Assembly (NCBI GenBank): GCA_028095005.1
Contig: CM051460.1
Span: forward strand, 64,395,676-64,459,675
DNA length: 64,000 nucleotides
Source of the DNA: Rhynchospora pubera
Lineage: Eukaryota > Streptophyta > Magnoliopsida > Poales > Cyperaceae
Direction: 5' to 3'
Shown here: in pieces, positions 1-13,200 of the stretch
Layout: every line of letters begins with the position of its first letter
How positions within the stretch are numbered: position 1 is the stretch's first letter
Made by a program: the position numbers and the translations under genes
Notes under the pieces: generated by a model
Told to the model about the DNA's origin: nothing
Databases searched by the model: none
Seen by the model: only the letters and a program-made list of their open reading frames with translations

Positions 1-31
1 ATTTGAATTTCTATGTTCAAATTAAAAAAAG

Positions 32-3000
32 AGATCTGTCAGGGAAGAATTTAACTGGACATATTCCTCAGGAACTCACAAGTTTGACTGCCTTGGTTGA
101 AATGTAAGACTGAAGCATTTCTCCTCCTAGTTTTGTTGTTCTCTAAATAAAACAGTTATGATTTGTTTATTCCTGTTTATCTTCTTTTAGTTTTATCAAG
201 TTGTTTTGGTCCCAGATTATCTGAGAACCCTATCCAAAGCTAAATATTTTTGCGCTTTATTTCCATAGTCATAGTTGTTGTTGTTTATTTCCAAAGTCTG
301 CCTCTATAGTTCTTTCATCATTTCTGGAGCTTGATTTACATGAAAACTTGCAATGCAGATACCTTAATGGCAACACACTTATTGGTTCAGTGCCAGACTT
401 TGGTGGGTTCCTAAATTTACAAATTATGTGAGACAGCATAATTTTCAGACTTTATTTTTGCAAATATAGATCATAAAAGTAGTTTTTTTTATATTTCTAT
501 ATATCTTTTGGTCTACTGGCAGTCACCTTGAAAATAATGAGCTTACTGGTCCATTGCCTTCATCCTGGGCCAACCTCCCAAACCTGAAGGAAGTGTAAGT
601 TCTCTTCTAGCTTGCAATTTTATGTCATGCATGCTCAGTGTCAGTTATCAAATTGGTAATAATAAGTTGCAATTGTAAAGATTTAAGTGTTGAATTTCTA
701 CTTTCATTGCCCATTTTGTACTTAGTTAATTATTAGCCCAAACAATAATCCAAAACAGTAAGTACTGGAATCAATGTTTTCTCTGAGAAATAGGTACACA
801 CACACACACACACAAAAATGGTTGTATGCACATAATCTCAAAATACAAAACACTTGCAGGTATGTACAAAACAACAACCTGTCTGGAGTAATACCAAAAG
901 GGCTTCTTAGGGAAAATATTGCTTTCAAGTATGTACTTTTCTTCTTATTACTTAAATATTTATGGCTAGATATTTTATAAGCAAAAAGAGCAAAAAGAAA
1001 CCTGCACTGAATATTGCTAACATTTCTACTTCTCATATGTTGCATAGTTATTCAGGAAATCTGGGTCTCCACCCAAGCAGAGAAACAAAAAGCAATTTAA
1101 TAATAATCTTCTCAACAATAGGTGCCGGATTGCTGCTTTTGCTTTTTGCAGCATGTTATCTGTATAAATACAAGAAACAGGGAAGAAAAAGAGGTAATTT
1201 TGATGGACAACATAAAATATCTTTAGTTGTTCTAAATGCTTCAGTTTAAATTGACAGGAGCTAAGTCCCTAAGTCAAACAAACCAAATTATAACTGTGCT
1301 AGAAGAAGACCAAATGCCTTTTTCCATTATATAATCGGGCTCATTTGATTTCCTTTATTCTTAGTGTTGTATGAACATTATTTGACTGAAATTTGTATCT
1401 TAATTAGGGATTTTAGCTGAAATACTTCTACTGTTTAACTGACTTTCAGGTAAAATTTGGCGTTTGCGAAATGACCAGTTAAATGTACTTGGTGAATTAG
1501 ATACCGAACCAGCACACAGATTTGAGTTATCAGAAATTGAGGACGCTACCGGAAATTTTGATAAATTAATAGGGAAGGGTGGCTTTGGCTCAGTTTATTA
1601 TGGGAAACTAGATGACGGTAGTGAGATTGCAGTCAAGGTTCATAATACTGAATCAAACCAAGGGATTCGTGAGTTCATAAATGAGGTATATGTATATGTT
1701 GAGATTGCACGTTCCAGTTGGTTTGTATGATACAATGATTTTTGTCACTAGATGGTAGGGACTAAAGGTAGAATTCACCTTAATACTGGAACTACACCTC
1801 ATATCTTCATGGTACAGAACTACAGATAACATAATTGATAACAAACTGCCCAATATATACACATGCGCATGTCCAGCACACACAGAAACTTGAAAAGAAA
1901 TTCAATATGCCCTGAATAAATGTAATATTTACTTTAGTAATTATTATGTCTTTGTCGGGAATGTCTGGTGCAGATTCTTTTTCTTTTTTATGTTTATTTG
2001 TATGAAAACAATGTTTGTTTTGTCTGATTATTGACATTACGAAACTTTAATAACTGGCATGTTCTCTCTCTTAAGGTAACTTTGCTATCAAGGATACATC
2101 ATAAGAACCTGGTGAAATTTTTAGGATATAGTCAACAAGAGGGCAACCATATGCTAGTTTATGAATTCATGCATGAGGGCACCTTAACTGAGCACCTTCG
2201 TGGTATGTCATGTACTTCAGTACATTATTTTTCATTTTCTAATTTTGCTTTAGATTATCATTCTTTTATTTTGATAATTTAAATAAAAAATATCATCAGG
2301 ACCTCCAGAGAAGAAGATAACTAGTTGGGTAACACGAATGGATATTGCTGAGGATGCAGCTAAAGGTTTGGTTCCGCGATTAAGTTATTGCTTTGTTGAG
2401 GAAGGACATGTTAGAAATTTTATTTTTTTAGTTCCCTTTGGCACAAAAAGGATTTTAAGGAATTTACAATTTATATTCTTCAAATTTACATACTTCCTAT
2501 TATTAATTTATTTTTCAATTCAGGTATAGAGTACCTTCACACAGGTTGCTTACCAGCCGTAATACACAGAGATTTAAAGAGCAGCAACATATTATTAGAC
2601 ATGAACATGAGAGCCAAGGTTTCTGATTTTGGTCTATCTAAACTCATGGCCGACGGTTCAAAAGTTTCAAGCATGATTAGAGGAACATTTGGATATTTAG
2701 ACCCTGAGTAAGCTCAACTATCTATCTTTTTCTCTGTTTCATATATATGTATCCTTGACAAGTTGCTTGTAATGATAATTAAGCACAATAAGCAAAATCA
2801 ATTAGTACTGAAAATACCCTTGGGGTGGTGGTGGTTGGGGGGGGGGGTGTTGCGGAGTGTATGTGTGTGTTTGTGTCTGCGTGTGTATTGTTTTTTTCAA
2901 TTACACATTGCTAAATTGCATTTTTTTTTTTTTTTTTGGGAAAATGGATAGGTACTATGCTACTCAACAATTCACTGTGAAGAGCGATATATTTGGTTTT

Positions 3001-4027
3001 GGGATTATTCTTCTTGAACTGGTTTCAGGTTATAGTCCCATATCAGCGGAGCATTTTGGCGACAATTCTCAATATATAGTTGAATGGGTTAGGATTCTTT
3101 TGAAATAGTACCAACTATCCAACTGTCACTTTCTCCCATCGTAGTTCTTTTATAAAACTAAAATTCTTGTTCATAGAATTGTAATTCAACAAATTTCTAC
3201 CTGTAACTTTACTTGGGTAAAATTTTTCTTGGCTGGTTAAGCGAAACTCCAGTATACAACAACAACAACAACAACTAAGCCTTTTGTCCCAAACAAGTTG
3301 GGGTAGGCTAGAAAGAAACCCAATAAGAGAACACATCCAATAATTGGGTTTCATTTCCATAGAGATGACTGGATTTTTTACGTTGGCTCGCCTAGCCTAT
3401 CACAACCCTCCTCCTTTTACCCGGGCTTGGGACCGGGCTATACTAAACAATGCAAGCAAAGCTTAATATAGGCGAAACTCCAGTATACATACTACCAAAA
3501 ATGATTAGTTTTGGTACAAGACTAGTATTGTGTAAAATATCCTTTCTTCACTTGTTAAACCAAACTCCATTACATTTACTACCAAAGATGATTGGTTTTG
3601 GTACAGGACTGATATTTTCAGGTAGGCATTGTTGTGTGCCATGATCACCCTGCCTAGCTCCCTTGTACCGTGTAATGGTACATACTAATTGTAAAACACT
3701 TTTTGTCAGGCAAGGAAGCATATAGAAAGCGGAAACATACACGCTATAATAGATAAATCCCTGGAACCGACCTATGAGATACAGTCAGTATGGAAGATCA
3801 CTGAAGTTGCCTTGATGTGTGTAAAACCAAGAGGAATGGACAGGCCATCGATTTCAGAGGTCTTAAAGGAGATCCAAGAGGCTATTCTGATCGAGCAAAA
3901 GGCAGCCACGGGCAGAGTTGAATCAATTGATATATTTGCAAGAAGACCCCCAGAATTTGCTCCAAAACTCGATATATCCATTTCAGCCTTCTCTACCGAA
4001 TCATTTGCACAACCTAGCCTTAGGTAG
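32..4027 (+). CDS. RLK-1: malectin-like/LRR receptor-like Ser/Thr kinase, 3' part (5' end outside window)
   Basis: Plasma-membrane receptor kinase of the type represented by Arabidopsis At1g67720. Eleven exons are visible: 32-103, 359-427, 523-594, 860-928, 1048-1193, 1450-1685, 2076-2202, 2300-2365, 2524-2707, 2952-3087, 3710-4027. Together they give an open frame of 498 codons including the TAG stop. The first four exons (72/69/72/69 nt) each encode about one LRR. Exon 1048-1193 carries the single membrane helix followed by a basic stop-transfer stretch. The kinase has a GKGGFGSV glycine loop, the VAIK-type lysine in AVKV, HRDLKSSN and an intact DFGLSKL, so it is an RD kinase with all core residues. 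The malectin-like ectodomain seen in RLK-2 should lie to the left of base 1. Every exon has the same length as its RLK-2 counterpart, so the two are tandem duplicates. The acceptor before base 32 has a poor pyrimidine tract. The ligand is unknown. Confidence 0.9.
3258..3471 (-). mobile_element. Short RTE-LINE 3'-end (or RTE-mobilised SINE) insertion in RLK-1 intron
   Basis: A 214-bp insertion between the last two exons of RLK-1, flanked by a 17-bp direct repeat (3241-3257 and 3472-3488) starting GCGAAACTCC. On the minus strand it ends in (TTG)n. Its last 80 bp match the tail of the RTE LINE at 27620-28695 (motif CCCAAACAAGTTGGGGTAGG on the plus strand). No ORF is present. The matching intron of RLK-2 lacks it, so it inserted after the gene duplication. 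A 5'-truncated LINE and a SINE sharing the LINE tail cannot be told apart by eye. Confidence 0.75.
3478..3640. repeat. Local tandem duplication in RLK-1 intron
   Basis: Two diverged copies of a segment of roughly 75-80 bp lie in tandem (about 3478-3535 and 3557-3615). Each reads AAACTCCA..TAC..ACTACCAAA.ATGATT.GTTTTGGTAC followed by a purine-rich stretch. RLK-2 has only one related segment at the same place (about 21262-21325). The duplication is therefore specific to RLK-1. Confidence 0.5.
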
Positions 4028-4611
4028 GTATAAAATTGGCAAGTACACGAGTAGGAAAAAGGCTGGAAAATTTATGTCGATGTATGTGAAATTGTATCAT
4101 TAAAGTTGTTTGTGTTAAAGATCTCTTATGAGTTTACATTAAACTTGTGCTAAAAATTTCAGCAAACCAAATATAATGTAGATTCAATTTTGTGTTTACT
4201 GTTTTCCTTCCGGGTTGTTTTACTTATTAATTAAGATTGAAATTACAGCAAATAAAACAGCTAAGAAAGTCCATGCTCCATTGAATATAGACAACTCCAA
4301 GCATCCGCATTGTCAAAGTTTCATGTAAATTACACAATCTTTAAGAATTACTTGGTCCGGTACTGATTGTTATTTATCACGTTTAGGGCTTTGAGCTAAT
4401 AAGAAATTAGATTTCTGGCTTCCATTTATTTAAGTATATCCTAGATGGTAAATTTCTTTTTTAGTTAGTGATGACTAAAGACAAGTGATTTTCTAGTAAA
4501 AGTCACAGGATCAAAATCTGATGGATGAAGAGTTCTTTCTGAATATGTAAAATTAAAAGATTTGATCCGTCGGCACTCTCTTTATCGATATAAAAAAAAA
4601 AAAAACTTTGT
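4028..4611. other. Spacer downstream of RLK-1
   Basis: AT-rich 3' flank of RLK-1, presumably holding its 3' UTR. No ORF, RNA gene or repeat recognised. Confidence 0.5.
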
Positions 4612-4619
4612 AGTAGAAG

Positions 4620-5080
4620 CTAGGGCTGGCAACGAATTGAACTCGAGCGAGCTAACCTTAGCCCAAGCTTGATTTGAAATTAATTCGAGTTTTGTCGAAT
4701 TGAATTGAATTTGTATCGAGTTTCTTAACGAGCTCGTCGAGCTAAATTATAGTACTTTTTATATATATTTTCAAGCAACTAATATATAAATTAATTAATA
4801 TTTATCAATTTTAATATTATTTTTATTCATAAACTAGTATATTATTCATTTTATAATAATAATTTAAATAAAAATAGCATTTATATGTAATAAATAAATA
4901 TATTATATATCAAATTATGTACTAATATATATTAGTTAACAAAATTATATTTCGAGCCAATTTCGAGTTAATTTCGAGCGAGTTGAATTTTGCTTCGAGT
5001 CCAAATGTATCGAGCCAATGTCGAATCAAGTCGAAGTTTTCTCAAGCGAGCCACGAGCCACGAGCTTTTTTGTCACCCCG
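4620..5080. mobile_element. hAT-like non-autonomous element
   Basis: Imperfect terminal inverted repeats: CTAGGGCTGGCAA at the left, and TTTTGTCACCCCG at the right (reverse complement CGGGGTGACAAAA). Flanking 8-bp repeats are AGTAGAAG (4612-4619) and AGTAGAAC (5081-5088), 7 of 8 identical. An 8-bp duplication and an AGGG-TGGCAA terminus are typical of hAT elements. The interior is AT-rich, with CGAGC/GCTCG-rich subterminal stretches and no ORF. Confidence 0.6.
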
Positions 5081-6172
5081 AGTAGAACAAAAAAAAATAT
5101 CAATCGTTTGCATAAAAGTCCCGTGATCTTCTTTTTCTTCGTCTAAAATTAAGACAGAGTTGGTCAATGATGGCAGCTTGAAAATAATTTATCTAATCAT
5201 GAAATTGATTTTTATGGACCAACATTATGTATTGCAACTTTGAATTGAGCACTAATGTCTAATAAAGTGATATATCTAATGCTCATGAGATTGGTTTGCA
5301 AGTGGAGCTGGCCTCAGGCTAGAGCTAGCCTTGTCATCTATGATATGTGACATGCATGGAATTATGGTGGTGAAGGGGCCAGCCAGAATATATAGTAGGA
5401 TGGAGGGGACTATCACATTCTATTCTTAAAAAGTTAAGATGTTAAGTTTCACAAAAACTTTGGACTAGTTGGTTTTTATTATATTGAAAGTGATATGTAT
5501 AATTAGATATGGGTGTATATGCATGTATAAATATTAAATAAATAATAAATATATACATATATGTATATATACGAGCTAGGCTAAAGTATTTCGTTAAGTA
5601 TATATGGTTCGACATCAAATTTATATTTTTAAGATTTTAATAGTAGAATTTTTTTTATATTAATTGCAGAGTGCAGACAGATTAAAAACGATTTTTTATA
5701 TATTAAAAAAGAGGGAAGAAATAAAATGAAATATAAACACGAAGATTATATATTTTGAACTAGTATAAGAGAAGCAGTGCTTTAGAAAACGTTGTCCCGG
5801 TAATATTTTAAAATTTGAAATTTAAAATTTAAATTTAAATTTTGAATCTAAGCCCGTTAATATTGTACTATTTAACGAACGATATATATTTTTTATGTAA
5901 ATTGTATAAAATTTTATTTTAAAATTAATTTATTATTGGATTAAGAGACGGAAAATGAAGGAATCTTGTGGAGCAGACAAATTTGAGGATTTGGAATTTA
6001 GGATGAGGTTGAGACGGAGGTGTGGGTCTCAAACAATGTGCGAGTGCGAGCGCCAGTGAGAGTGAGATTTAGGTAGTTGGGTCCTCACAGAAAAGAATGG
6101 AGACGGACTGATGCGCATCACACTTTAATGTGATAAATAAAATATCATCTTTGTCACGTTTCGTTGACCATA

Positions 6173-6313
6173 GGTTCCGTTTGGATGGTGTGGAATAAAG
6201 AGAAATAAGAGAAGGAGTGAGAAAAAATATTGAAAAGTATGTAATTTTGTGAAGAATTTAAATTGTTTATAATAAATTTATTCTCTTATTCTCACATCTC
6301 ATCCAAACAGAGC
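6173..6313. mobile_element. MITE, GGYTCCGTTTGGATG family, copy 1
   Basis: Inverted termini GGTTCCGTTTGGATG and CATCCAAACAGAGC enclose about 140 bp with a GAATAAGAGA/TCTTATTC-type interior. The target duplication is not clear here. Related copies in this window (44091-44430, 45024-45164) have 3-bp duplications. Confidence 0.6.
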
Positions 6314-6330
6314 TATTAGATTCCGTTAAT

Positions 6331-6486
6331 GGCTCCGTTTGGATGATGCGAGAATAAGAGGAATAAGAAAAGTATGGAAGAAGTATTGAGAAGTGTATAA
6401 TTTTGTGAAAAATTTGAATTATTTAATAATAAATTTATTTCTAACTTTCCTTATTCTCTTATTTTCACTCCCATCCAAACACAGAG
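6331..6486. mobile_element. MITE, GGYTCCGTTTGGATG family, copy 2
   Basis: Starts GGCTCCGTTTGGATG and ends CATCCAAACACAGAG, with the same interior as the copy that ends 17 bp to the left. The two lie in the same orientation. Confidence 0.6.
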
Positions 6487-7989
6487 TAAGAAAGAAGTTG
6501 ATACCATAGCATAGCAAATTTGCAATAGCATCGATATAATTAAGATGACAATTAAGCAGCAGTCAAGCAAAGACTGCAAAGCACCAATTTCCGTATGTAA
6601 ATTCATTCACAAAACCAACACAAGGAATCAAGCATGAAGGACCCAGTCACTTTCCACTGCACGAGCACAACACAACGCAAGAAGCACGAAGCATCCATCA
6701 ATTAATTCAGCACCCGCTTCACTTTCAGAGTACTTTCACTCCTTCAGTAGGTAAGGACTAAGGAGACTGAGGTAGTGCGGTCATCATGATTATGGTCCCA
6801 TGACGTCTCCTCTCAATTCTCATATTAACCCCCACCTCCCACATTACCTCTTTAATATTCATCCTTTTATGCATATTAATTTATCATTCATTCAGATCTA
6901 TTCTGCACTAACTAACATTTTACTATGCTTTATTATCCGTTGATTTATTTAATTAAGATTTAGTTGCGTCAATTTAACAAATTAATTAATAATCATATTG
7001 CACGAGTTAAAACAAATTAACAAGTAAAAGAGTATGCCACGGAATATATATATTGTTAATCATTATTATTTCACGACCGAAATAATAATTAAAATTTATT
7101 ACTCATATTAAAAATTCAAAAAATCATATATATGCTATCAATAGTTTAGACAATCCTACGTGTGCATTGAACTGTATATTATACAACTGATTAATTAATT
7201 GGTGATCAATTAATTTTGAGTAGCACCAAATTTTGATACACAAAATTTCTAAATTTCACAAATGCTTTTTAATAACCATTTGACAAATTATGACAGTTGT
7301 CAAATCTTTTTTATTAATATAATATATGCTGAGAAATACTCAAGTTATTTTATTTCTTATACTGCTGGGGTCCAATCATCATTAGTGTTTTGAAAATCAT
7401 TTCGAAAAGTGGAAGGTGCTATTTTGAAAGCTTGCTTGTTCTCTTCTTTTTGAAAAAATCGGTTTAATTTCAAAAAAAAATGGTACGTTGAATCCTTCAT
7501 AAATGGGTCTTCATCTATGGCAAATTGGCAACAGGGACATGTTGGCACATTTCTCGTCTTTATTGCGGTCCCAGAATGCGCTCCTTTTTGTTTTTGTTTT
7601 CTTTTGACAATTCCGAATTTCATTTTCAAATAAAAAATAATATGGCTTTGAGTGTAGTAGTATTATTCCGATATTTAAAATTATCCAAAAGAACCGTAAT
7701 CTAATTTTCATTATCTCATTCACATGACATCAGAAAATTTTTGCGAAAACCTTACTGTTACTATCGCCATGTTATGGTTGTTTTTTCTAATGGTCGAAAA
7801 GTTCACTAATTATATCAGTTCCTTTAAAAAAAAATGAATTTTTAGATTACCAAGGCCGAAAAAGTTGCGTCACATCTACTCGATTTGTTTTAGTGCGCTC
7901 CAGCCTAATAGATTCATGAAACAATTTGGTTGGTAGTTACTATTGAATAACATTCCTCCATATCTTCTCCTTTCGTCTTATTCTTTTTT

Positions 7990-8870
7990 TTTTAAGATAA
8001 ATTGGAGTCTAACCCTCCTAATTTATTTTAAAATTAAATGTTTATAAAAAACTCTTCAGATTTCGAACCTACGATCTTTCATTTGAAATGTATTGTTTTT
8101 TTCACTACACTAAAAACTCTGGTTCTCACCTTATCTCCCTTCTTGTGGATTCTAGGAAGTTATTTTTTAAGAGAGATGTTTTTATTTTTATTTATTTTTA
8201 TTTTTTATTTTTTGAAATACAGTGGTAGATAGCTCTTCCCACCAGCGGTTTCATTCCCGAAATCAAATCTTACTAAACCATTGACTATCAATTGTAGCTT
8301 GCACTGTTGCCATGATTCAAAATTTGAAACCTACCCCCCAAAAATACAAACCCACGCTAGAGTAAGAGGCGCAGTCATAGACTCATAGTTGGTCTGTACA
8401 GGCTGTACTCTACATAAATATTTTATTTTTATGACCAAAACGCATAGGTACTCCATGCTTCGTTCGCCATCAAATTTAATATTTTATTTTTGCAAAGTTA
8501 AAGATTCATTTAAAATATACTTAAAGTAATTAAAGTAATTAATTAATTTAAAACTCGCTATTGGCACCTCGTGGCTAGCTAGCTACTTAAAGTAATTAAT
8601 TAAATTTATTGTTATTAAAGTTGTTAGTTACTGTACGTCTTTAATTTATCCAATTTTCTATCCAAAGTTTGGTGATATTATCGTGTAATTTTAGCTATAG
8701 GTAGTACAAATTGACATCAATACATCAGAGTACCTTTTTTAAAGATAAACTGGAAGTAAAGTCGACCAACTTATTTTTAAATTAAATGTCTATGAAACCC
8801 TTTCAGTCGGATTTCGAACATGCGACATTTCACTTAAGATGTATTATTTTCTTACTACTAGATTAAGAAC
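7990..8870. repeat. Two diverged copies of a dispersed repeat
   Basis: Segments at about 7990-8110 and 8743-8870 are alignable by eye. Each has AAGATAAA.TGGA.., TTA.TTT.AAATTAAATGT.TAT, then a TTTCGAAC.T.CGA..TTTCA stretch and a CTACTA/CACTAC end. They look like old copies of one dispersed element. No termini could be fixed. Confidence 0.45.
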
Positions 8871-8973
8871 TGATTCTTTACATCAGAGTACTTTATATTC
8901 ATTACTATCAATGATGTCAGATTATTAGCAAGTACTATACAAACATGAGATAGATAGAAAGGAAATTAGGTAA

Positions 8974-9130
8974 GGGTGTGTTTGGATTGTTGGAATAAAG
9001 AAGAAGAAGAAGGAAGAAGAAGAAAAAAAATTATAAACAATCCAAACTCTTCACAAAATTACACACTTCCCAATACTTCTTCCCACTTCTTTCCTTCTTT
9101 CCTTCTTCCCACACCCATCCAAACGCACCC
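8974..9130. mobile_element. MITE, GGGTGTGTTTGGAT termini
   Basis: Inverted termini GGGTGTGTTTGGAT and CATCCAAACGCACCC around about 155 bp. The purine-rich left half (AAGAAGAAGG) mirrors a pyrimidine-rich right half. Target duplication unclear. Confidence 0.6.
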
Positions 9131-9272
9131 CAAAACTCAAATTCCAGTCTTCCTATGCCAACCTCACCGCGGACACAAAAAATATATGTAAATAAAAATA
9201 AAAAATAAATAGAGAAGATAAAAAGCTACCAATATAATATTGATAAACCACCAGTTAAAAATATTTACAATT

Positions 9273-9659
9273 GAGTAATGCTAGAATCAAACGCGTTTGA
9301 CGTCAAACTCGATTTTAGACTCAATTATTAAAATTTCGAATTAACGATCCAAACCGCTCAATATGATCTTCGTATTAAAATATTCTTACAGACAAAATTT
9401 TATATTTTTCTTAAATTTTTAAATATTTTTTTTCAGATTTTTTTAAAATTGAAGGGTCTAAAATTAATTAGATTGAAGATTTTCTAAAATACAAAATAAA
9501 TAGTAAAAAAAATCGAAAAAATATACAATTTATCTCCTATGATATTTCATTATGGAGAATAAATTGAGCAGTTCGAATCGGCCGTGCTAATCTAAAAAAT
9601 TGAGATCCGATCGTATTTGACGGGCCAAGTGTCAAACACGTTGGACTCTAGCATTACAC
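9273..9659. mobile_element. Mutator-like MITE
   Basis: Inverted termini of about 29 bp begin GAGTAATGCTAGAATC and, read from the right end, GTGTAATGCTAGAGTC. Both are followed by a CAACG.GTTTGAC core. The flanks TTTACAATT (9264-9272) and TTTATAATT (9660-9668) agree at 8 of 9 positions, which fits the 9-bp duplication of Mutator-like elements. The 387-bp interior has no coding potential. Confidence 0.65.
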
Positions 9660-10219
9660 TTTATAATTATCACATAATATTAATATGGCAATTTTTAATA
9701 ATCAAAACAGTCAACAGTATTACTTTCATTTAAACACTTTTAATTAATGTTTTCATTATTACGAGAAAATTAAATGTATTAAGCACTGGAATTATATCTG
9801 TATGCGAAGAATGAAGATGCACGAAACTGCGAAATGGATGGAAATCTTTCTGTTTTGTCCTACTGAAGCATGCATACAAAATGCAAAAATATTCAAATAT
9901 ATACAACCAACATACCAAAGCACACCTCATCTTTCAGAAACTGGCGATGGTACTTTAAAAAGATTTAAAGAGTGAAATAATATTTTAAAGTAGTTAGCGA
10001 TCGAAGACCGGAGAGTCAACATTAAATACTGAAGACCTATGTATCTATTACATATATACTACAAATAAAAGCATCTCATTATTATTAATTGAAACTTGAA
10101 TGTTCAATAGCCACCACATGTAAAAGATAGTTTAGAGAAATAAATAGAGAGAGAATAACTCAGAAGCCGCTGCCATGTTTTTCTAGAGAGAAGATCAAGC
10201 TAGAGAAAGAAAGAGAGAG

Positions 10220-13200
10220 ATGGACTCCTCATATCTTCTGGCATTTCTATTCATTCTCTTTCCGATGACAACAGCTCAAGTGCCAGGTACATGCATGACA
10301 ATCTATTTCCTAGAGAATCAACATTTGATGGCTCCTATTATATACATGTTGCAAAATTTTCAATAACTCTGCCACTTCCAAAAAAATAAAGAAAGAAAGA
10401 AACGTTATATCTTGAAGGGCATATCAGGAAATATAAAAATATATCTCACAATACCGTTTTCTTTTTTCAAAAATGTATAATAATTGCAGAGAAGTGGCAA
10501 ATATACGAGTATAATAGATTTTGGGTGTCATTTTTCTAGGAGTAAAGTTTGGGGTGGCATTTCTCTAATTTTCTAACTTTGAAGTGGCAATGGTCCGATT
10601 CTCAAATCCTTCCCAAGGAAAAACTTCTCCTTCCTTATCAATCAGTGTCTTGGTATTGGATCTGCTCTTCTCTTAGCATGAATATGAATTGGCAATCCTA
10701 CACTGAAATGCCAACTTCCCAAAAAACGCTTTTTCCCTAATATCTAATCCCAATTCCTGAAACACATCAACTTCCCAAGGAAAAATAAGTACACACTGTT
10801 CAGGACTATTATACAGGTTTCAACTAATGAATTTCGTTTCACGTAGCAACAAGTACTCATCCTTGTGCTGAATTAAGCCCCATTTACTCTTTCTAACTAA
10901 TAATACACTTGTTTCTTTCTTTTTTTCTTCTGTACTTGAACAGTGTGTACTTATTTTTCATTTTATAGTTAAATTAAAATGGTATCTTGCAACAATGATG
11001 AAAATCTCTTCTTGAAAAAGTTCCAGGTTTTCAAAATATCTGTTAATGAGAAAATATGCATGTACAGAGAAAAGCATACAATTGGTGTTCTGCTTTGCTA
11101 ATTATTAATAATGATGTTCTAGGTTTTGTGAATATTGATTGTGGTGGAACCAGTGCACACACTGACGATATTGGTCTGCAGTGGACCCCTGACAGCGACT
11201 ATCCGTTTGGACAAACCGCCAACACTACAATTGTAAACAATAACAAAACACAATACAACACCATTCGTTTCTTTCCCACTGACAACCGGAAGTACTGCTA
11301 TACCCTTAATGCAACGATAGGCCTCCGGTACCTTGTCAGAGCAACCTTCCTTTATGGAAACTTTGACAACACTAATGTGTACCCGAAATTTGTCATCTCT
11401 CTGGGGGCAACTTATTGGGATACGATCGTAATTACGGATGCTACAACACCGGTGGTGAGTGAAATGGTGGTGTTAGCTCCATCTCCTTCCCTCAGTGTTT
11501 GTTTGTTCAATGCTTCATCAGGTTCACGGTTTATATCTACGATTGAGCTTAGGCAGTTCAATGGATCTATGTATACTACCATGTTTGAGGATCAGTACTT
11601 CATGTTCATGGCTGCTAGAGTAAATTTTGGGACACTTAGTAATGCTTCAATCAGGTAACAATTTTTTATAGATTTTACAGGGCATTTACTCCACCTGTAT
11701 GTTAATTGAACAATTTGCTGCTAGAGTAGACATTGATGCAAAGCACTTAGTATTTGTGTGTCAATTAAAAATTGGTTGTAGTCTAATTTTGTTTCCTTTT
11801 GTGAATTCTGTTGAACTTAAATTTGATTAGGACGTTACCCAATATAGTGAAACTTATGGGTCAATCATTAATTTCACTAATGAACTAATGAGGTCAGACC
11901 ATATGATCTGCTTATTTGCGCTTCCTTTCTCTCGATCTAGGTACCCTGATGATCCGTTTGACAGGATTTGGGAGTCTGACGCCGTTAAGAGACCAAATTA
12001 TCTAGTTGATGTTGCACCTGGTACTGAAAAGATTTCAACTAAAAAATCAATATTTGTTAATCATGATGAGATCCCCCCGGTTAAGGTCATGCAAACTGCG
12101 GTTGTGGGAAATAATGGGACATTAACATATCGCATGAACCTAGACAACTTCCCAGGAAATGCATGGGCATTTACATACATGGCAGAAATTGAAGACTTGG
12201 GCCCCAATGAAACCAGACAGTTTAAAGTTGTACTTCCATGGGGCCCACCCATCAATGAAGCTGTTGTCAACGTGCAAGAAAATGCCAATGGGAATTACCG
12301 GCTTTATGAACCAGGATTTTACAATGTCTCATTGCCATTCATTGCATCTCTCGATTTTAGAAAAACTAATGATTCTACGCGGGGTCCTATTCTGAATGCT
12401 TTTGAGGTTTTCAAATATGTGCCGATCAATTTTGGATCCCTCGATGGTAAGCCTGCACATTATTCGATGATGAGATAGTGCTCTTTACAGAGTATTTCCC
12501 TAAAAGTTTCTCTTTTTTGAGTTACAGCAACTGCAATGGCTGGTCTTATAGCAAGCTACCCACAGGCTCCGTGGGCGCATGAAGGTGGTGACCCATGTTT
12601 ACCCGCTTCATGGACTTGGGTTCAATGTAATTCTGACAGCCAACCAGCAATAATTTCAATGTATCAGATCTTTTGTTATATGGAATGATTCTTTCTTATT
12701 CCTTTCTTGTATGCATCTTCCATTTGCTAACAATGTCTTTGAGAATTATGAACTTCGGTATGCCTCAATGATACTGCATGCACAGATTATTATATATTTT
12801 ATTCTTGACTAAATCCCAAACTGATCTTCTTTCAATTTGCTATTTGCAATTTACAGAGACCTGTCAGGGAAGAATTTATCTGGAGATATTCCTCAGGAAC
12901 TGACTAGCTTAACAGGCTTGGTTGAACTGTAAGTCTGAAGCATTACTTCTAACTTCTATTTCTGTTGCTCCCTTAAATAAAACATATCCATTTCTATTTA
13001 GAAAATCCCCGTCTTTTGCAGCAGCTTATATTATTTTTTTTTTCTTCCTTGTCTATCTTTTATAGTTTTTGTTAAGTTATTTCAAAATTCTTCGATGGTC
13101 CTTATTTATATAAAATGATTCAATTGGAAGACAAATATTGATGTACTTCATTTTGAAAATCTGTTCTATGGTTTTATTTCTTATTTTTTTGGGAGCTCAA

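Larger units (their letters stand above)
5089..10219. other. AT-rich intergenic region with MITEs
   Basis: No coding exon recognised. Apart from the MITEs and repeats listed separately, this is plain AT-rich spacer. The last few hundred bases before 10220 should hold the RLK-2 promoter and 5' UTR (a GA-rich leader at 10175-10219), but no TATA box is convincing. ORFs of 60-90 codons here look like chance. Confidence 0.5.

Noticed and set aside
10549..10740. 63-codon ORF in RLK-2 intron 1.
   Set aside because: Intronic, short, with no similarity to RLK exons. The malectin domain runs correctly from exon 1 to exon 2 without it.
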